A DNA stretch of 64,000 nt from Rhytidiadelphus loreus (GCA_947034895.1 OX344764.1:6758001-6822000); one strand, 5' to 3'. Numbered from the stretch's first letter, positions 9,704-21,691 are shown. Notes: a model not told the origin generated them from the sequence alone. A program made the numbers and translations.

Positions 9704-11330
9704 CAATGGGTTTTGATGGAGTTTTTGCGAAGGAGAAAGGGTTGGAATTCTTCTAGATTGAAAATGGCCTTATGGAGCCAATGACGCAATCTATTTGCAA
9801 TTTGGAGTTAATCTCCAAAACTTAGAATGATGGGCCAACATAGGAGTAGAAAGTCAACAAACTAGACGTAAGGCAATTTTGGAGCAATCTAGGTCACAAG
9901 GTTCTTATGACGTGAACCTTGTATGAGTTGGTGTTGGATAATGTTGAGTCGATACAAGTGCTTGAGCTCCCTAACCAAGACTGCTTTAGATGTAGGGAAG
10001 ATTGTGGGAAAATCTAGAGTTTCCAAAGCTCCCTTTGTTGTTCCTGTAGGTTCTCTTGGAAGAAAGGTGAGTTTCTAGTCGAGTATATGAAGGACCCACT
10101 TTCCTCTCAAACTACCCCTATTTTGTATTTGGGTCCATTAGGTTCGATTTATATTGGAATTTTAGCACTTAGACAAAAACCTTGTTAGTATTCGTGTGTT
10201 TTCTTTTTTTTCTTGTCATTTGGAGAAATTTTGGATTGGAATCAAAACTCTCAAGGTCTTTGTTCTTGTTGTCATTTAGAAAGATTTTGGGTTGGAACCA
10301 AAGCTCTCAAGGTCCATGTCTTTTGATCGCTTGTGTTGTTTTGACAAGTTGTAGAGGTTTTTGGAGGTCCCTTTGCATCTTGTCCTCGTGTTGAAGTTAC
10401 TTTGGTTCTAAGTTTTTCTTATTTCTAGTGTTTTTGAAGTTAATTGTTGTTTATAGATAAGGTCTAAGTATTGGAGGCTTGAGGTGTTAGAGGTTGTTGT
10501 TGTGTTACTTTTTATGGTTCCATTATCTTGTACTAACCCTGAAGTTACCTCCTACCGTACATTGGCAATGCCGCTGTAGGGGGGGTCCTAGATTTGAGCT
10601 TTTATAGTGAGTCTTGTAGTAACTTTGTTCCTACTCATAGAAGTCCCACGTGTGTCTCGAGTTCACCTAACAAATTAACTTTGTTCTAGTCTCATATGCA
10701 TTGTAGTAGTCTTTATTGGGGTAGCAGAGCTTTGAACCTCCCTTTTTCAAAAATCCTAGTTGACATCAAGTCTTACATTGCACCAAGTCCTAGTTTTGCA
10801 AGAGTTTTAGTTCCCCCAAGGTCCTAGTTTTGCCATATATAACTCCCCCCCCCAAACCAGGTAAGTAGTGGGAAGTAGGCCCTTATGATATCTAGGAAGC
10901 ATGTAAACCTTACTGTTGACTTATAATGGGTTGGGAGTCTTTCCAACCACGTCATTGATTTGGCACATGCGACTCAAAAGATAAAGAAATGATGATGAGT
11001 TAGTAGAAGGGAGGAATTAGAGGGAGGAGAGTAGAAATGTAATGATCACCTAATTTATAGTGGGAATGTCCGATTTGCTTTGGGGTTTGGTTTTTTATAA
11101 ATGGCATGACCCAATCCTACGACGTAGAAGTAATAAAACTAGAGAAAATTTGTTTAAAAAAGAAACCATAGTAGCACACCTGGAACCAAGGTTAGTTCAA
11201 CATAGTATTTGCAATTGAAGTAGTTTAGGAAGGGGGTTCTTGGTAAATTTACGTAACTTAGGGACTTAAAAATATCCATTGCTTAGAAGGAACGATGGAC
11301 CGATGCTAGACACCCACTAGGATAGGAAAT
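9704..11330. other. Intergenic, probable decayed retroelement sequence
   Basis: A short phrase near 9776 (GGAGCCAATGACGCAATC) recurs near 16859 and 22170 with about 50 bp of flanking similarity, marking a dispersed repeat. Around 9960-10010 one frame reads LELPNQDCFRCREDC, which faintly resembles the sequence before zinc-knuckle motifs of plant retroelement gag proteins, but the frame then stops. A 57-bp tandem duplication lies at 10211-10324 (core GGAATCAAAACTCTCAAGG). Nothing is intact. Confidence 0.3.
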
Positions 11331-11910
11331 CACCCTAAACATAGAACCTAGTTGTGCTTGTTGATTTACCAAGGGTGAATAAATAAGTGCTAACATGGAC
11401 GTACAATCTTAAGAGATCTCACTATAAAAAATAACACAAAAAAAGGCTCATTTAAAGTATAGATTTTTTGTATTGACTTTAGTTACGGTTTTATTGAATG
11501 CCCTTGAAGTATTGGATAAAAAATGCCAAAACTACAACTTATCTAATGAATAATAGGTGCATTTTTTAATTTTTTTAGTGATCTTGAAAGTCAACCATTA
11601 ACTACTTTTTGGCTTCAACATCTTTCTTGGGTTAGCCCTTAAATTCCCATTATCTTCTTTGGAGACAAATGGAAGTTCATGCAAATTCATTTGATCTCAA
11701 TTAATTTTTTTAGTAAGATTGTAAAACACAATGGCTTTGTTAAAATATAATTTTTATTTCAATTGGTGCTTACAAGCAAATGCTTTACCATCTTAAGTAT
11801 AAAATGGAGTTTAGACACTTGGCAACAACCCCCTAAGAGCGTTTTATCTCCACCCTTAGGATAAATTGAGCACAACCGAGTTCTATTTTAATTGAACACT
11901 AATCTCCTAT
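11330..11910. repeat. Inverted-repeat flanked segment
   Basis: The left arm (about 11335-11395: ATAGAACCTAGTTGTGCTTG, AAGGGTGAATAAATAAGTGC) is similar to the reverse complement of the right arm (about 11835-11905: ATAGAACTCGGTTGTGCTCA, AAGGGTGGAGATAAAACGCTC). A solo copy in the left-arm orientation is at about 22390-22450. The arms are diverged and no target duplication is clear, so this may be an old element with long arms. A fragment of the 0.67-kb TTAA family lies inside (11632-11820). Confidence 0.45.
11632..11820 (+). mobile_element. Fragment of the 0.67-kb TTAA element family
   Basis: It begins TTAGCCCTTAAATTCCC (degenerate left end) and matches 36416 onward and the reverse strand of 22169-21920 in GGAGACAAATGG, TGATCTCAATT, TATAATTTTTATTTCAATTGG and TACCATCYTAARYATAA. 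The right part is missing. Confidence 0.6.
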
Positions 11911-12244
11911 AGATGTCTAGCGTATCATCTAGTTGTGCCTTGTCTTTTTTTTCCTATTTTTTTAATAACTAAATGCAAATCCTAACTAAAGAAACATCAA
12001 ATGATTAATGACTTAACCCAACTTTGGCCAAAGTGACCGAAACGTTGGTCTACTAAAGATAACCTAAAATAAACAAAAAAATCAACTAAAAGAAGTCATA
12101 GAACATGTTATGCCCTTTCTGAAAAGCTAAAATACATCTAAAATGGACACTCCTACAAGAAGTTATCAATAGATGAAGTTTTGCTTTTGAACTAACCTAT
12201 CAAACTTCATCTATCAATATTTTAAGACCTAATAATCTAAATTC

Positions 12245-12570
12245 TAGATTTACCACAATAATTATATTAATGACTTTTAAAATTTATCACCATAAATTTC
12301 TATGGTAATTCCAAAAATTACCACGGTATTTTTTTTTATAAACTTAAAAAATGACCACAATAATTTTTTAGTAACTTTTAAAATGGTCATAGTAAAATTT
12401 TCTAGTAATTTCTAAATTTATCACAGTAATTTTTTAGTAACTTTTAAACTTATCACAATAATTTTTTATAATAATTTTTAAAATTGCCTCAACAACTACC
12501 TTAGTAACTTTTAAAATTACACTAGTAATTATCTTGGTAATTTTTGAAATCATCCTAATAAATGACAAAA
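12245..12570. repeat. Decayed ~36-40-bp minisatellite
   Basis: About eight degenerate units of the form ATCACAGTAATTTTTTAGTA followed by ACTTTTAAAATT run head to tail. Unit length and sequence drift, as in an old satellite. Just upstream (12161-12215) ATAGATGAAGTTT and AAACTTCATCTAT form a 13-bp inverted repeat. Confidence 0.65.
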
Positions 12571-12614
12571 AAATCAAACTGACCTTATCATCTTATCATT
12601 AACATGCTATCCTT

Positions 12615-12735
12615 AGATAAAGCAAGTCTTTTAAAAGGCTTCCTAAATAGTAGAAGCTTCTTGAGAAGCTTCCTAAATGATAGAAGCATCTTAGATAGTA
12701 GAAGCTTCCTAAGAAGCTTATTGAGAAGCTTTCTC
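12615..12735. repeat. AGAAGCTTCCTAA-type short tandem repeat
   Basis: Repeats of AGAAGCTTCYTWAGAAGC and TTCCTAAATGATAGAAGC occur head to tail, giving five AAGCTT sites in about 100 bp. The unit is partly palindromic. There is no coding frame. Confidence 0.7.
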
Positions 12736-13074
12736 TTTCACTTTCTCTCTCATTTTTTGTTGAGTCAATTAACTCTCTGAAAACATTAACAATTATTTGA
12801 TAAACAACATGCGTTCAACTTCATAACTTCAAGTCTTCATGACTTTCTGATCGTTTGGTAGTTTTTAACAATTTAGCTATTTTCATAAAGCTTTGAGAGT
12901 TTCTGACACTCTTGACAACTAAAAATGAGACAACAGTAAGTATTCACACATTTAGCACATCGTTGTAAGTCAAAGCTTTGTCTTCAAGACGTAAGCTATG
13001 CAAAGACAAAACAAAGTTAAAGTTTTACCGTGAAATTATGTTTAGTTACAAAAAAACAAAATAATGGTTAATAT

Positions 13075-13160
13075 TAAAGTCAAAACATTGTCGTACAGAG
13101 AAAAAAAAAAAAAAAAAAAAAAAAAATGTTAGTGTAAATGTCAAAACTTTGCCGTACAAG
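13075..13160. repeat. Poly(A) tract between short direct repeats
   Basis: A run of 26 A (13101-13126) sits between two similar sequences, GTCAAAACATTGTCGTACA and GTCAAAACTTTGCCGTACA. This could be a retroposed tail with target-like repeats or simple slippage within a small tandem repeat; I cannot separate these. Confidence 0.6.
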
Positions 13161-13817
13161 GCGAAACTACGCAAATAAAAAAAATAATATGAAGACAATA
13201 CAATAGCTAGTACAAATGAACAAAGAATGACAACCACAAAGAAAAGATTAAACTCAAACACCCAAATCCTACAACTAAGTGTTGTCGGTCTAGACTTTAG
13301 GCAGTTTAGGGAAATACATTTATATCAAAGTTTCTGACAGAAGGAACTCGTGCAAGTCACTTTAATAACAAAAAATAGAAATCTTGCCAAGATTTTGGCT
13401 AAGACATACTAGGGGTTAGTACTAAAAGCAAATAATGAAAGAAAAAAAGCAAATTGGGGAGATTAAACCTTCCAAAATGTGAGAATGTAAACTAAGTTTC
13501 AAGGGATCCATATATCTTTCAAGAAAAAGCTCTTAGAAGTAAAAGGAATGTGAGCTCTATTCACAATACAAAATAAAATACAAATATGGTACACTTAAAA
13601 GAAGAAGACTAACATATTGGTTGAACAAAAGAAAAATGATAGTTTGTAAGGAAAATGGAAGTCTTTCATGCTCTTTCCTGTCCTTTAAATCTCCATTTTA
13701 ATTGATAGATTTTTTTGGGATTAACTCTAAATATTATAGATCACCAAAAAGTCAAATCTCTTATTGATCCTCTATGTCACAATCCCCATCTTGAAGGGTG
13801 TCTATGCACTTTGGTGA

Positions 13818-14270
13818 GCAAGGGGGATGTTGGGGGTGATTTTCCAAGCCTTGCAAGAGATGAGGTGTGAGGAATTGGGAATTATGAGCAATCACAGCGT
13901 TGTAGCACTTTGATTGGGACAAATTGGATAGTGTATTACTCAAGCTTGGAAATCTTGTGAGAATATATATATGGATCCAAATAATGTGAGGTTCCAAATT
14001 GTGAGTCAAAAGTTATGTCTCGTCAAAGTTGTTCGTGTCTCAGCTCGTTCTGAATGTGTGTTCACGTGGGCTTATAGGATGGAAGGACTGTCGAATCCGA
14101 CAAAGAGTATCATGAGGAGGAATAGTCTCTCTCCTCCCTCCCAAATGGTACCATGGTGAGCTAAAGTGTCCATGGGTGGTGAGGTTGGTGTTGGAGCCTC
14201 ACCACCACTTGTGTGTTATCATAGAGTACTTGTACATTCATTGATACTAATTGATTGTGTTTCTTTGACG
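13818..14270 (+). mobile_element. Possible LTR of a retrotransposon (polypurine tract plus LTR start)
   Basis: GCAAGGGGGA at 13820-13829 looks like a polypurine tract and is followed by TGTTGGGGGTG, a common start for a plant LTR (TG). The next 400 bases are richer in GC than the surroundings and carry no gene. The upstream frame ends in TLVSKGDVG just across the tract. The LTR 3' border, target duplication and partner LTR were not found, so this is a candidate only. Confidence 0.35.
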
Positions 14271-14289
14271 TGTTTCATTGTGTATTTTT

Positions 14290-14800
14290 TATGATATCAA
14301 AAATTTAGGAAAGAAATTAAATGTCAATGAGATGGAAAAAAAAATGCAATTGATTACGAGTTAGAAAGATTGACTCTAACCCTATACCCTAACTTTTAGG
14401 GTTTAGGATTTAGGGTCTAGAATTGGGATGGAAGTATATTGGTAATATAAGCAAAAAAAATTGGAAAGGTTAATAGGGATCATTAAGTTGGGATGGACAT
14501 AAGTATATAATCCAAAATAAAATGGTTACCAGTTTTTTATAATGATAAGGAAGAGAGAATTAAAAGTCTCCAAATCAATAATACAAATTACCATTAAGGT
14601 TTAAATAAAATAAGTGTGTTACCAACCTAAGCAAAAAAAAATGAGAAAGGAAGAAAACTTTGTCATTGAATTGGAATAGGAGTGATATCCTAATCAATGA
14701 TAAAAAATAAAAATAGGAAAGGGAAAAAAATGTCAATGGGTCGGAAAAATATAAATTTTAAATCAATGATAAAAAAATCAGCAAAGTATTTATGGTCAAA
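14290..14800. repeat. Degenerate direct repeats and telomere-like palindrome
   Basis: The phrase ATGTCAATGRGWYGGAAAAA and variants (AGGAAAGGGAAAAAAATGTC, TTTGTCATTGAATTGGAA) recur at about 14310, 14640 and 14730, suggesting an old tandem repeat. Near the left side (14380-14423) ACCCTATACCCTAA faces TTAGGGTTTAGGATTTAGGG, an inverted pair of plant-telomere-like motifs (TTTAGGG). Confidence 0.5.
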
Positions 14801-15675
14801 GTTAATTTTTACATAATTTTACATCTGGTTAATATGTTACGTTAACCAAAAATGTTAACAAAAAATAATGTTAAATTTGGGTGTACGTTTTAATCATTCT
14901 TTCATGGGATGATTGGGATCCCATAGCTTCTAGGATTCTTTTTTAGGATTGGAAAGGAATGTAAGGTATGCTACACCTATAATCATCACTAATTACATGT
15001 AATCATGGTTACTATTGCAAAACACAATTTTTGTTTTTCTAATGGTTTTCTAATGGGTATTTTCAAAATCTGAACAATACAAAGCACATAACAACACACC
15101 AATCCACAACACCAAGGACACAGTTCACATGAGTCCATAATTGTTAAGCAATTACCCATTTGAGCTACAAGCCAACAAACTACCCAATCACTGCCACAAT
15201 CAATCAAAGGACTGCAACCTAGATGCCTTGGAATCAAATACTTTTCCTTTTTCACTTTTTTTTTTAATAGTTGAAATCACCCATCTTAGGGTGAGCAAGT
15301 CTCTAGCTCATTGTAAGATAGGTTTCTTCTCCGAAAAAGTCTGTTTGGAGCCATATGTTATCAAAACACCAGAGGAAGGTGCCTTCATTGTCAAGACATA
15401 AACCACATAACTAAAAGTTATTAACTTTCAAAGTATTGTCTCAAGGTATAACTTATTGAGATTTTTTAACCTTTCAAGACCTATATTTATCAATTCCATA
15501 TGAGTAGCTAACATGTTCTATGTCATTGGTCAAAATTATAAATTTCATATCTTGAATTTGTCTCTTAACAAATCCAATTGTAAGATCCTTCAATAAACTT
15601 GTTTGAATTACATCGATAAACACAAGCACAAAAAAAGGCCTTCATCTTTGTAGAGCACCAATAATGGACAAGAAG

Positions 15676-15725
15676 CCAAGGGCCTCTCTACATCGATAAA
15701 CACAAACATAGAGAGAGGCCCTTGG
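15676..15725. repeat. Perfect 14-bp stem hairpin
   Basis: CCAAGGGCCTCTCT and AGAGAGGCCCTTGG are inverted around a loop of about 22 bases. Part of the loop sequence (ACATCGATAAACACAA) also occurs about 70 bp upstream (15612-15627), so this arose from a duplicated motif. It lies just before the small open frame below. Confidence 0.7.
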
Positions 15726-15756
15726 ATTTTCTCGGCTAGCAGGTGAGTGAATCAGC

Positions 15757-15999
15757 TTGAAGAGGAGCTCAAGGCGGCTAAAACACAAATCCAACACTAG
15801 GGCCCGTGAGCGACCAACTAGATTGATCTACCACGAGTCTGGTGAAGATGTCAAATTTGCAGCACCTCTTGATAAAGACCTTCAAGAGTTTGTACTGGAT
15901 TTCCATAGATTGGGTGTGAGAGGAGGCGACCGAGGCCCATTCCAGGCGCTCATAATCAATAAGACCGCTCCAAATTTGGTTCATCAATTGCTTGGGTGA
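15757..15999 (+). other. Unassigned open frame, 80 codons without an ATG at its start
   Basis: The frame begins at a TTG and ends TAPNLVHQLLG. It contains an acidic stretch (DKDLQEFVLDFHRLG) and is richer in GC than its surroundings. It could be an exon fragment of a gene or of a transposon-captured gene. I do not recognise it and no splice partner was found, so it is not called as a CDS. Confidence 0.25.
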
Positions 16000-18170
16000 C
16001 CAAGATTTTGAATTGAAAATCATGTCATTTTGTTGCATCTGTAGGGCCCAGAGAGTTGTAGCACAGGCTTTGAATCAGATTTGCTTAAGGGTGTTTGTGA
16101 GTTCCCTATTTGTTTTTTGGAACTCATAGTTTTCTTTTTTTCAAACTTTGCAGTTTAAGTTATAATTATACACAAACCCCCCTAAAAAGAGTGTAAAATC
16201 AAATGATGTGTATCACATACCAAACTAGCCTTTAGTCTATAATAGAGCGTTTTCCTAGAATAATCCTAAATCCCACTTATACATAGGTTAGATCCACGGA
16301 ATTAGTATAAATTGTTAGGTTTGAGGGTTCCTACCCGAAATAGCCTAAATCCACATGGCATGCGACTATAGTGGCTAAATTGGTCTAAAGGAAGTCCATA
16401 GAGTCTTCTAGATAGGTTCCCAAAAATAGGTTTTAGTTTTCCCATTCCAACGACGAAATATTAGAAACTCCAATTGTTGGCTTGCAGGTGTCACTTTCTC
16501 AAGACGGGCCACCACATGAATCTAGGACCACAGGATTGTGATCTTGGTTCGGACACATGTCTGGAAGTCAAAAGCAAAATCCATTCGCCAAGATTCCCTT
16601 GCATGTGGAAGATTTCCTAACTACCAGTAAATTCAAGAAACTAGGATTTTTCCCTCCTTGTCAAAATGTGCCGGTGAAGACATGAGTTGATACATCTCTT
16701 GGAAAACTCCAACCCTAGCTAGTTACCTTTCTCAGAAAAGGCAAACTCCAAAAGTTAACATTTTTACCTTTTATTGTCTCTAGTTGGGCCTAGCTTTAGA
16801 TGAGTTTTTAGAGGTAGAAATAGGGGGCATAGATCCTTGGGACAAAAAATGGCTTTTTGGAGCCAATGGCGCAATCCGTTTTCAATTTGGAGTTAAAGTT
16901 CAAAAATTAGAAGTTGGATCCAACGTAAACCTCGGACTTGAGGAAAAATCCTAGAGAATAAGGATAGCATGTTGAAGGTTTTAGGGAGTAAGAAAAGACT
17001 CCTTGTTGACTTTGTTCTGGCTTCGTGTGCTCCCACGATGCCAGTCAATTCCATGTGAAATTTGGCATGCGGTCATTTTGGAAGAATGTTGGTGATTCGC
17101 CCACCTCTTACTATCAGAATGCCATGAAGCTTGTTGGGGCGCATTATTAGAATAAAAAACTCTACTAATTTTTAGTGAGATTTTACCGCGCCCGGTGTGA
17201 AGCTTACACATGACAAGGAGAATTAACAACATGAATGGTGTATGTATTTAGTCAAATGTAGTTAGGTTGTTTGTTTTCTCAAATGGTTCAAGTTTTATGC
17301 ATTTAGCCATTTCTATTCATGTGAATATTGCAACCAATCAAAAATAATATTCTTGAATAGGGAGGGATGGGGATCCTTCTATTATATCACAATATATAGA
17401 ATTAAGTGATTTTTTAATATAGTGGCCCACGATTCATGGATGAAAGCACAAAACACTTGTCCTATTTGATATCACTTCTTGTGCACCTCATACAAAATTG
17501 AGCATAATTTCTAGGAATTTTAATCATTACATTTGAAATTCATACTAGTAGTGAATGGTACATTACCTAAGTTAATGTATAATTTTGTGTAAATTCTAAC
17601 ACGGAAATGATTTAATACTCAATTTTTAAAAATTTATCACACTTTAGGTTTTAGTGTTTTTTTGTATTTAAATGAGTCCAAAACAATTATTCTTGCTTGT
17701 AAATTTAGACACCATGTAATTCTATTAGGCTTACAACTTTTGTCAAAGGAATTCTAAAAAAAATCTTTGTCTTCCACATAAATGCAAAGAATACTTCGTT
17801 GTGTGTGCATTTTCATACAATTAAAAATAGATTTCTATAAGTTCTTTAGTGAAATATTATTTTTATCAAGTTGCTAAAATTTTCATATTCTTAAATTTAT
17901 TTTTGAATGTTTCTTTTATTTTCTAGCAAATTTAAACAAAAAAATCTATCTTCAAGTAAATTTTTCTAAGTACAACTTTTGGAATAAATTTATTTTAAGG
18001 CCTCCATTTTTGGAAATATATTTTTCAATTTCCTACTTATTATCCATATTTTATTTTCATTTTTTTTAAAGTTCAAAATGAGTACTAGCACCTCCAAATA
18101 CAATATTATCAATTGATATTTCATACTTTCTACATCATTTCAATCAATATGAACTTAAGATTTTCAAATG
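16000..18170. other. Intergenic, no gene recognised
   Basis: Includes the dispersed phrase GGAGCCAATGGCGCAATCCG at about 16859 (also near 9776 and 22170) and a minus-strand frame at 16981-17232 without recognisable features. The right part is plain AT-rich sequence. Confidence 0.4.
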
Positions 18171-18173
18171 TGA

Positions 18174-18200
18174 GTATATATATATATATATATATATATA
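18174..18200. repeat. (TA)n microsatellite
   Basis: About 13 uninterrupted TA dinucleotides. Confidence 0.9.
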
Positions 18201-18344
18201 ACATAACAAAAAAAGTTCAAATCAACCTAATCAAGTTCAAAATAATATTAAAAGCATATTGAAATGGATTAATTAGGTCATGTGAAAAAAGAGTCTTGTT
18301 ATGAAAAATAACATGCCAAACCATGTGAATAGTGACACTTCTGT

Positions 18345-18720
18345 CACTATGCACTCAAAATTTTAATTAATTAATTTTAAACTCCCCTTCAGACCCCCCA
18401 CCCCAGGTTTAAAAAAGAAATTTAATTAAAATCCTGTATCACATATCTGTATCGTACAATATTCCAATATCAAGTATCCATATCTGTATTTTGGTACTAT
18501 ATTCATATTCGTATTTTGATTATGTATCCGTATTCATATTTGGATGGATGGCTTAGATTCAATCTCAAAGATCAACGGCTTAAGAAATTTTGAGAAATCA
18601 ATGACATTCTGGAGGGGGAAGCATTTAAAAAAAAATCAATGGCCTATTCATTTTGGGGAGAGGGGGGGGGGCAACTAATGGCAAACCAAATGTGTGACTG
18701 CCTCTTTTGGGTGCATAGTG
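18345..18720. mobile_element. CACTA-like non-autonomous element (376 bp)
   Basis: The termini are CACTATGCACTCAAAA at the left and the reverse complement of CACTATGCACCCAAAA at the right, one mismatch in 16. Plant CACTA elements share the CACTA terminal motif. No matching 3-bp target duplication is seen (TGT at the left, ATG at the right), so it is old or the border is shifted. Inside are degenerate ATATTCATATTCGTATTTTG-like subrepeats around 18430-18545, reminiscent of CACTA subterminal repeats. Confidence 0.55.
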
Positions 18721-18783
18721 ATGGATGTTAATTCTTATAATGAGCCTATGATTTCACTTACCAGTTAGACAAAACCACAATGG

Positions 18784-19709
18784 TTAACCTCTTAAGTTCT
18801 TTGACTATGCTTTAACCAAAAACGCCCCAAAACTGCCATTTTTAGAACAGTAACAAATTTTTGAAAAAAACTTTTTTCTAAACATGTAACCATAGGATCT
18901 TGTAGTAGAATGGTTTAAAAAGATGTGGAAAAAATTTCAGAGAATTTCACCGTGCAGATATTAGCATTTTAGTTTAGATAAATCATTTTTTTGGCCCTAC
19001 AAAAAACAGGGCTGTTGCACTTCACAAGCTCACTTTTCTATGAAAAAATGTTCAAAATCGTGGTACTTCTTAGGATTCTTTTTCCTAAACAAGTTGGTCA
19101 CATGCCAAAAAAAAATTCAAATCATTCGGAATTGTACAACATATAAGAAAAAAATAGTAAGTAGATAGTAGTAGAGAATGATTCAAGAAACTAGATTGTT
19201 AAGAATTTAATTATGGAACTAAAAATTGTCAATCCCTATGGTGGAAATGTTGTAATAAAAAATGTACATCCTATGATTTTATTTTTTCCCAAAAATATTG
19301 AAAATTGAGTAAGATAAAGGACTTCAAAGTTTATTTTAGAGTAGAGAATCCATAACTGCCTGCAAACAAAAAAAATCCTCATAACTTTTGACTCATTGAT
19401 CCAAATGGAATAATTCAAAGCTTTCCAGTTTCCACGTATATGTAACTCTAGAAAGTCAATTTCAAATTTTTGTTTTGTGAAAAAAGTGATTTTTTCTGAT
19501 CTGCCCAAACTGCCCAGTAACAAAAAAAAGTAACATTTGAGGCCATAACTTTTGACTGCTTTATTCAAATGTAATGAATTTTTTTTCAGATGATAAATAA
19601 ACATGCTACAAACATTCTATCAAAAATTGGGCTACAAATTTATTAATCCGTAATCACACCACCCTGCCCAAAATTGCTATGCTGCTGAAATCAGCAGTTT
19701 AGGGGTTAA
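18784..19709 (+). mobile_element. TTAA-type element, 0.8-0.93-kb family, copy 1
   Basis: It starts TTAACCTCTTAAG and ends TTTAGGGGTTAA. The interior is the diverged reverse complement of 34098-34898: GTTGCACTTCACAAG against CTTTGTGAAGTGCAACTG, AGGACTTCAAAGTTTATTTT against AAATTTTGAAGTCCTTTATT, and TAGAGTAGAGAATCCATAAC against its counterpart. It is non-coding; the minus-strand frame at 19236-19604 has no recognisable features and is not kept in the other copy. Confidence 0.75.
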
Positions 19710-21100
19710 ATGATTGGATTTTGGTCAACTATACTCATTTAATCAAGGATTCAAAAGAAAGGCATCATAATGCTAAAACAAACCCACGTTGTGAAAAAGA
19801 GCATGTCTCTCTTCATCCAATGAAATCATATGCTCTAAAATGGGTTATGTTATAGATAGCATGTGCAACTGTCCTATAAATTATTTTTAGAATCCTCTCA
19901 TTTAACATCTCTATGCCTCAATTCGTTGCCAAACAGATTTTCATGTCTTCATACAGTAGTGATACACCTCCAATGTTGTCAAATCATACAAAAACTTGAA
20001 AATTTGGAATGTGTTGAACAAAAACAAAGACACATGATATGTATTCAATGTGTTACAATAAACATAACAAACTAAAGCCAATATTGTTTTTAATATTAGT
20101 ATTATTAGAATAATAATATTAAATATCATGGTATGAAATTTTTCAAAAAGTTAAAGTAATTTAATTTCTCAATTTTGAATACATTGCAAATTTGAAGAGA
20201 TTTTACTGCCTTCTATATTGAATAGGGGTATTAAGGGAATCCAAACTAATTAATCAACACAACACACTATATCAATGAAGTGTGGGAGGTTGTAAATCAT
20301 GTTTCAATCATCTACAATTTTTCAAGATAAGTCCCTTTAATTTTTTGGTCCCCTTAATAACCATATTCAATGCAGTTTTCTAAGTCCATCGTACAATTGA
20401 AGTGGGTCTTTTTTGTCTCCTTAAGAGCCCTTCAGTGGTGACTTTGGACTCAAAGCTTTGTTTTGTTTTCAATTTTGCAATTCATTATGAGCTTTTATAG
20501 ACAAAAATCCCGAAAAAGAATGTTGGGCTACAAATGATAAAATACTTACTAATGCAATACCTTGCCCTTAAAAGCCCAGAGTGCCTAAAATGCTCCAATC
20601 TCTCACTCTTAGATGAATGAGCTAGGTGTTCTAAACAAAACATAGGTATAGTTTGCAATAAAATGAGGGATTATTAGTAGAATACCTTCTCAAGACTACA
20701 ACTATAGAACATGTGTTGAATATCTAGCTAAAATAGGATTCTTAGTATCCCATATGTTGTAAGATTCCTTTTGATTTTGAAATGCTCATTATTTGTCTTT
20801 GTAATAAAATTAATCAAAGTTATTGATCATTTTAATAAATAAAAAATTAGAAATCAACCTCGTATAACCTAAACTCCAACAATTTGAAGGAAGACACAAC
20901 TAAAGATAAAAAAAGATGTATTTTTAAGATTAAAATATGTCAGGAGTCCAACAGCATAATCAGTCCGTCAAGATTTTGCACTTCATCTACCTCATGCAAT
21001 AGAAAATAACAAGTTTTTGTGAAAAGTGCCAAGTGAAAATGTGATCTTGTACTAGATATATAGGATCTTCTAGAAGTTGCTTGTAAAGTTTTTTATTTGA
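19710..21100. other. AT-rich intergenic stretch, nothing recognised
   Basis: No conserved frame, no delimitable inverted repeat and no clear similarity to the other repeats in the window. Confidence 0.4.
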
Positions 21101-21108
21101 ATTGCGAA

Positions 21109-21691
21109 CCCGGGGAGGACACTCCCTATGTTTTAGCAACCTATGTGCGGCGGAAAAAGTAAAACAAGTAATACACCTTAAAATTTAATTTCTTTTTCAA
21201 AAAAAAAATTATGGATAGATTTTACTACTTTAGAAGTTTATGTTTTGAATTATTGGTATTTTTTTGTGCTAATAGTAATTAGTTATAAATTTTTGAAGAA
21301 AAAAGATACACTGTAAAGCTGAAAATAACTTTCACACCTCTATATTATATAAGAAAAAAAATTTGAAAAATGAAAAAAAAATTATATAGAATAGCTTTCT
21401 ATTGAAAGTTTATTTTGGTTGAATATTGATGCAATAGTCATCTTCATGTGAGCTCTATAAATATTTTAGTTGGAGAACATGCCATTTTAGTTCATTTTTC
21501 AACCCTTTCTAGACAATATATCTTATGTTATTTGGAATTGAATTTTTTGTCAATAGAAACCTTTAGTCATTGTTAAACAAAGCTCAAAATTTTAGAATGA
21601 AATTATAGTTTATTCAAGGTGAATTACATGTATTACTTTTTCCACCGCCACACATGGGTACCCCAAATGTAGTGAGAGTGTCCTCCCCTAG
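21109..21691 (+). mobile_element. hAT-like MITE, copy 2 (583 bp)
   Basis: The terminal repeats are GGGGAGGACACTC and GAGTGTCCTCCCC (13 perfect bases, extended by further imperfect pairing). The flanking 8-bp duplication is ATTGCGAA (21101-21108 and 21692-21699). The interior matches 9122-9695 over most of its length in the same orientation, while the outer 60-70 bases have diverged, which suggests different terminal subfamilies. Confidence 0.88.

Noticed and set aside
12245..12570. Short regularly spaced repeats considered as a CRISPR array
   Set aside because: Units are degenerate and contiguous without spacers, in a plant nuclear sequence; it is a decayed minisatellite.
13046..13261. Phe-rich minus-strand frame
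   Set aside because: It is produced by the poly(A) tract at 13101-13126.
14399..14423. True telomere or subtelomere
   Set aside because: Only two or three degenerate TTTAGGG units, flanked on both sides by ordinary interspersed sequence.
19236..19604. 122-codon minus-strand frame
   Set aside because: It lies within a non-coding TTAA element and is not preserved in the 34098 copy.
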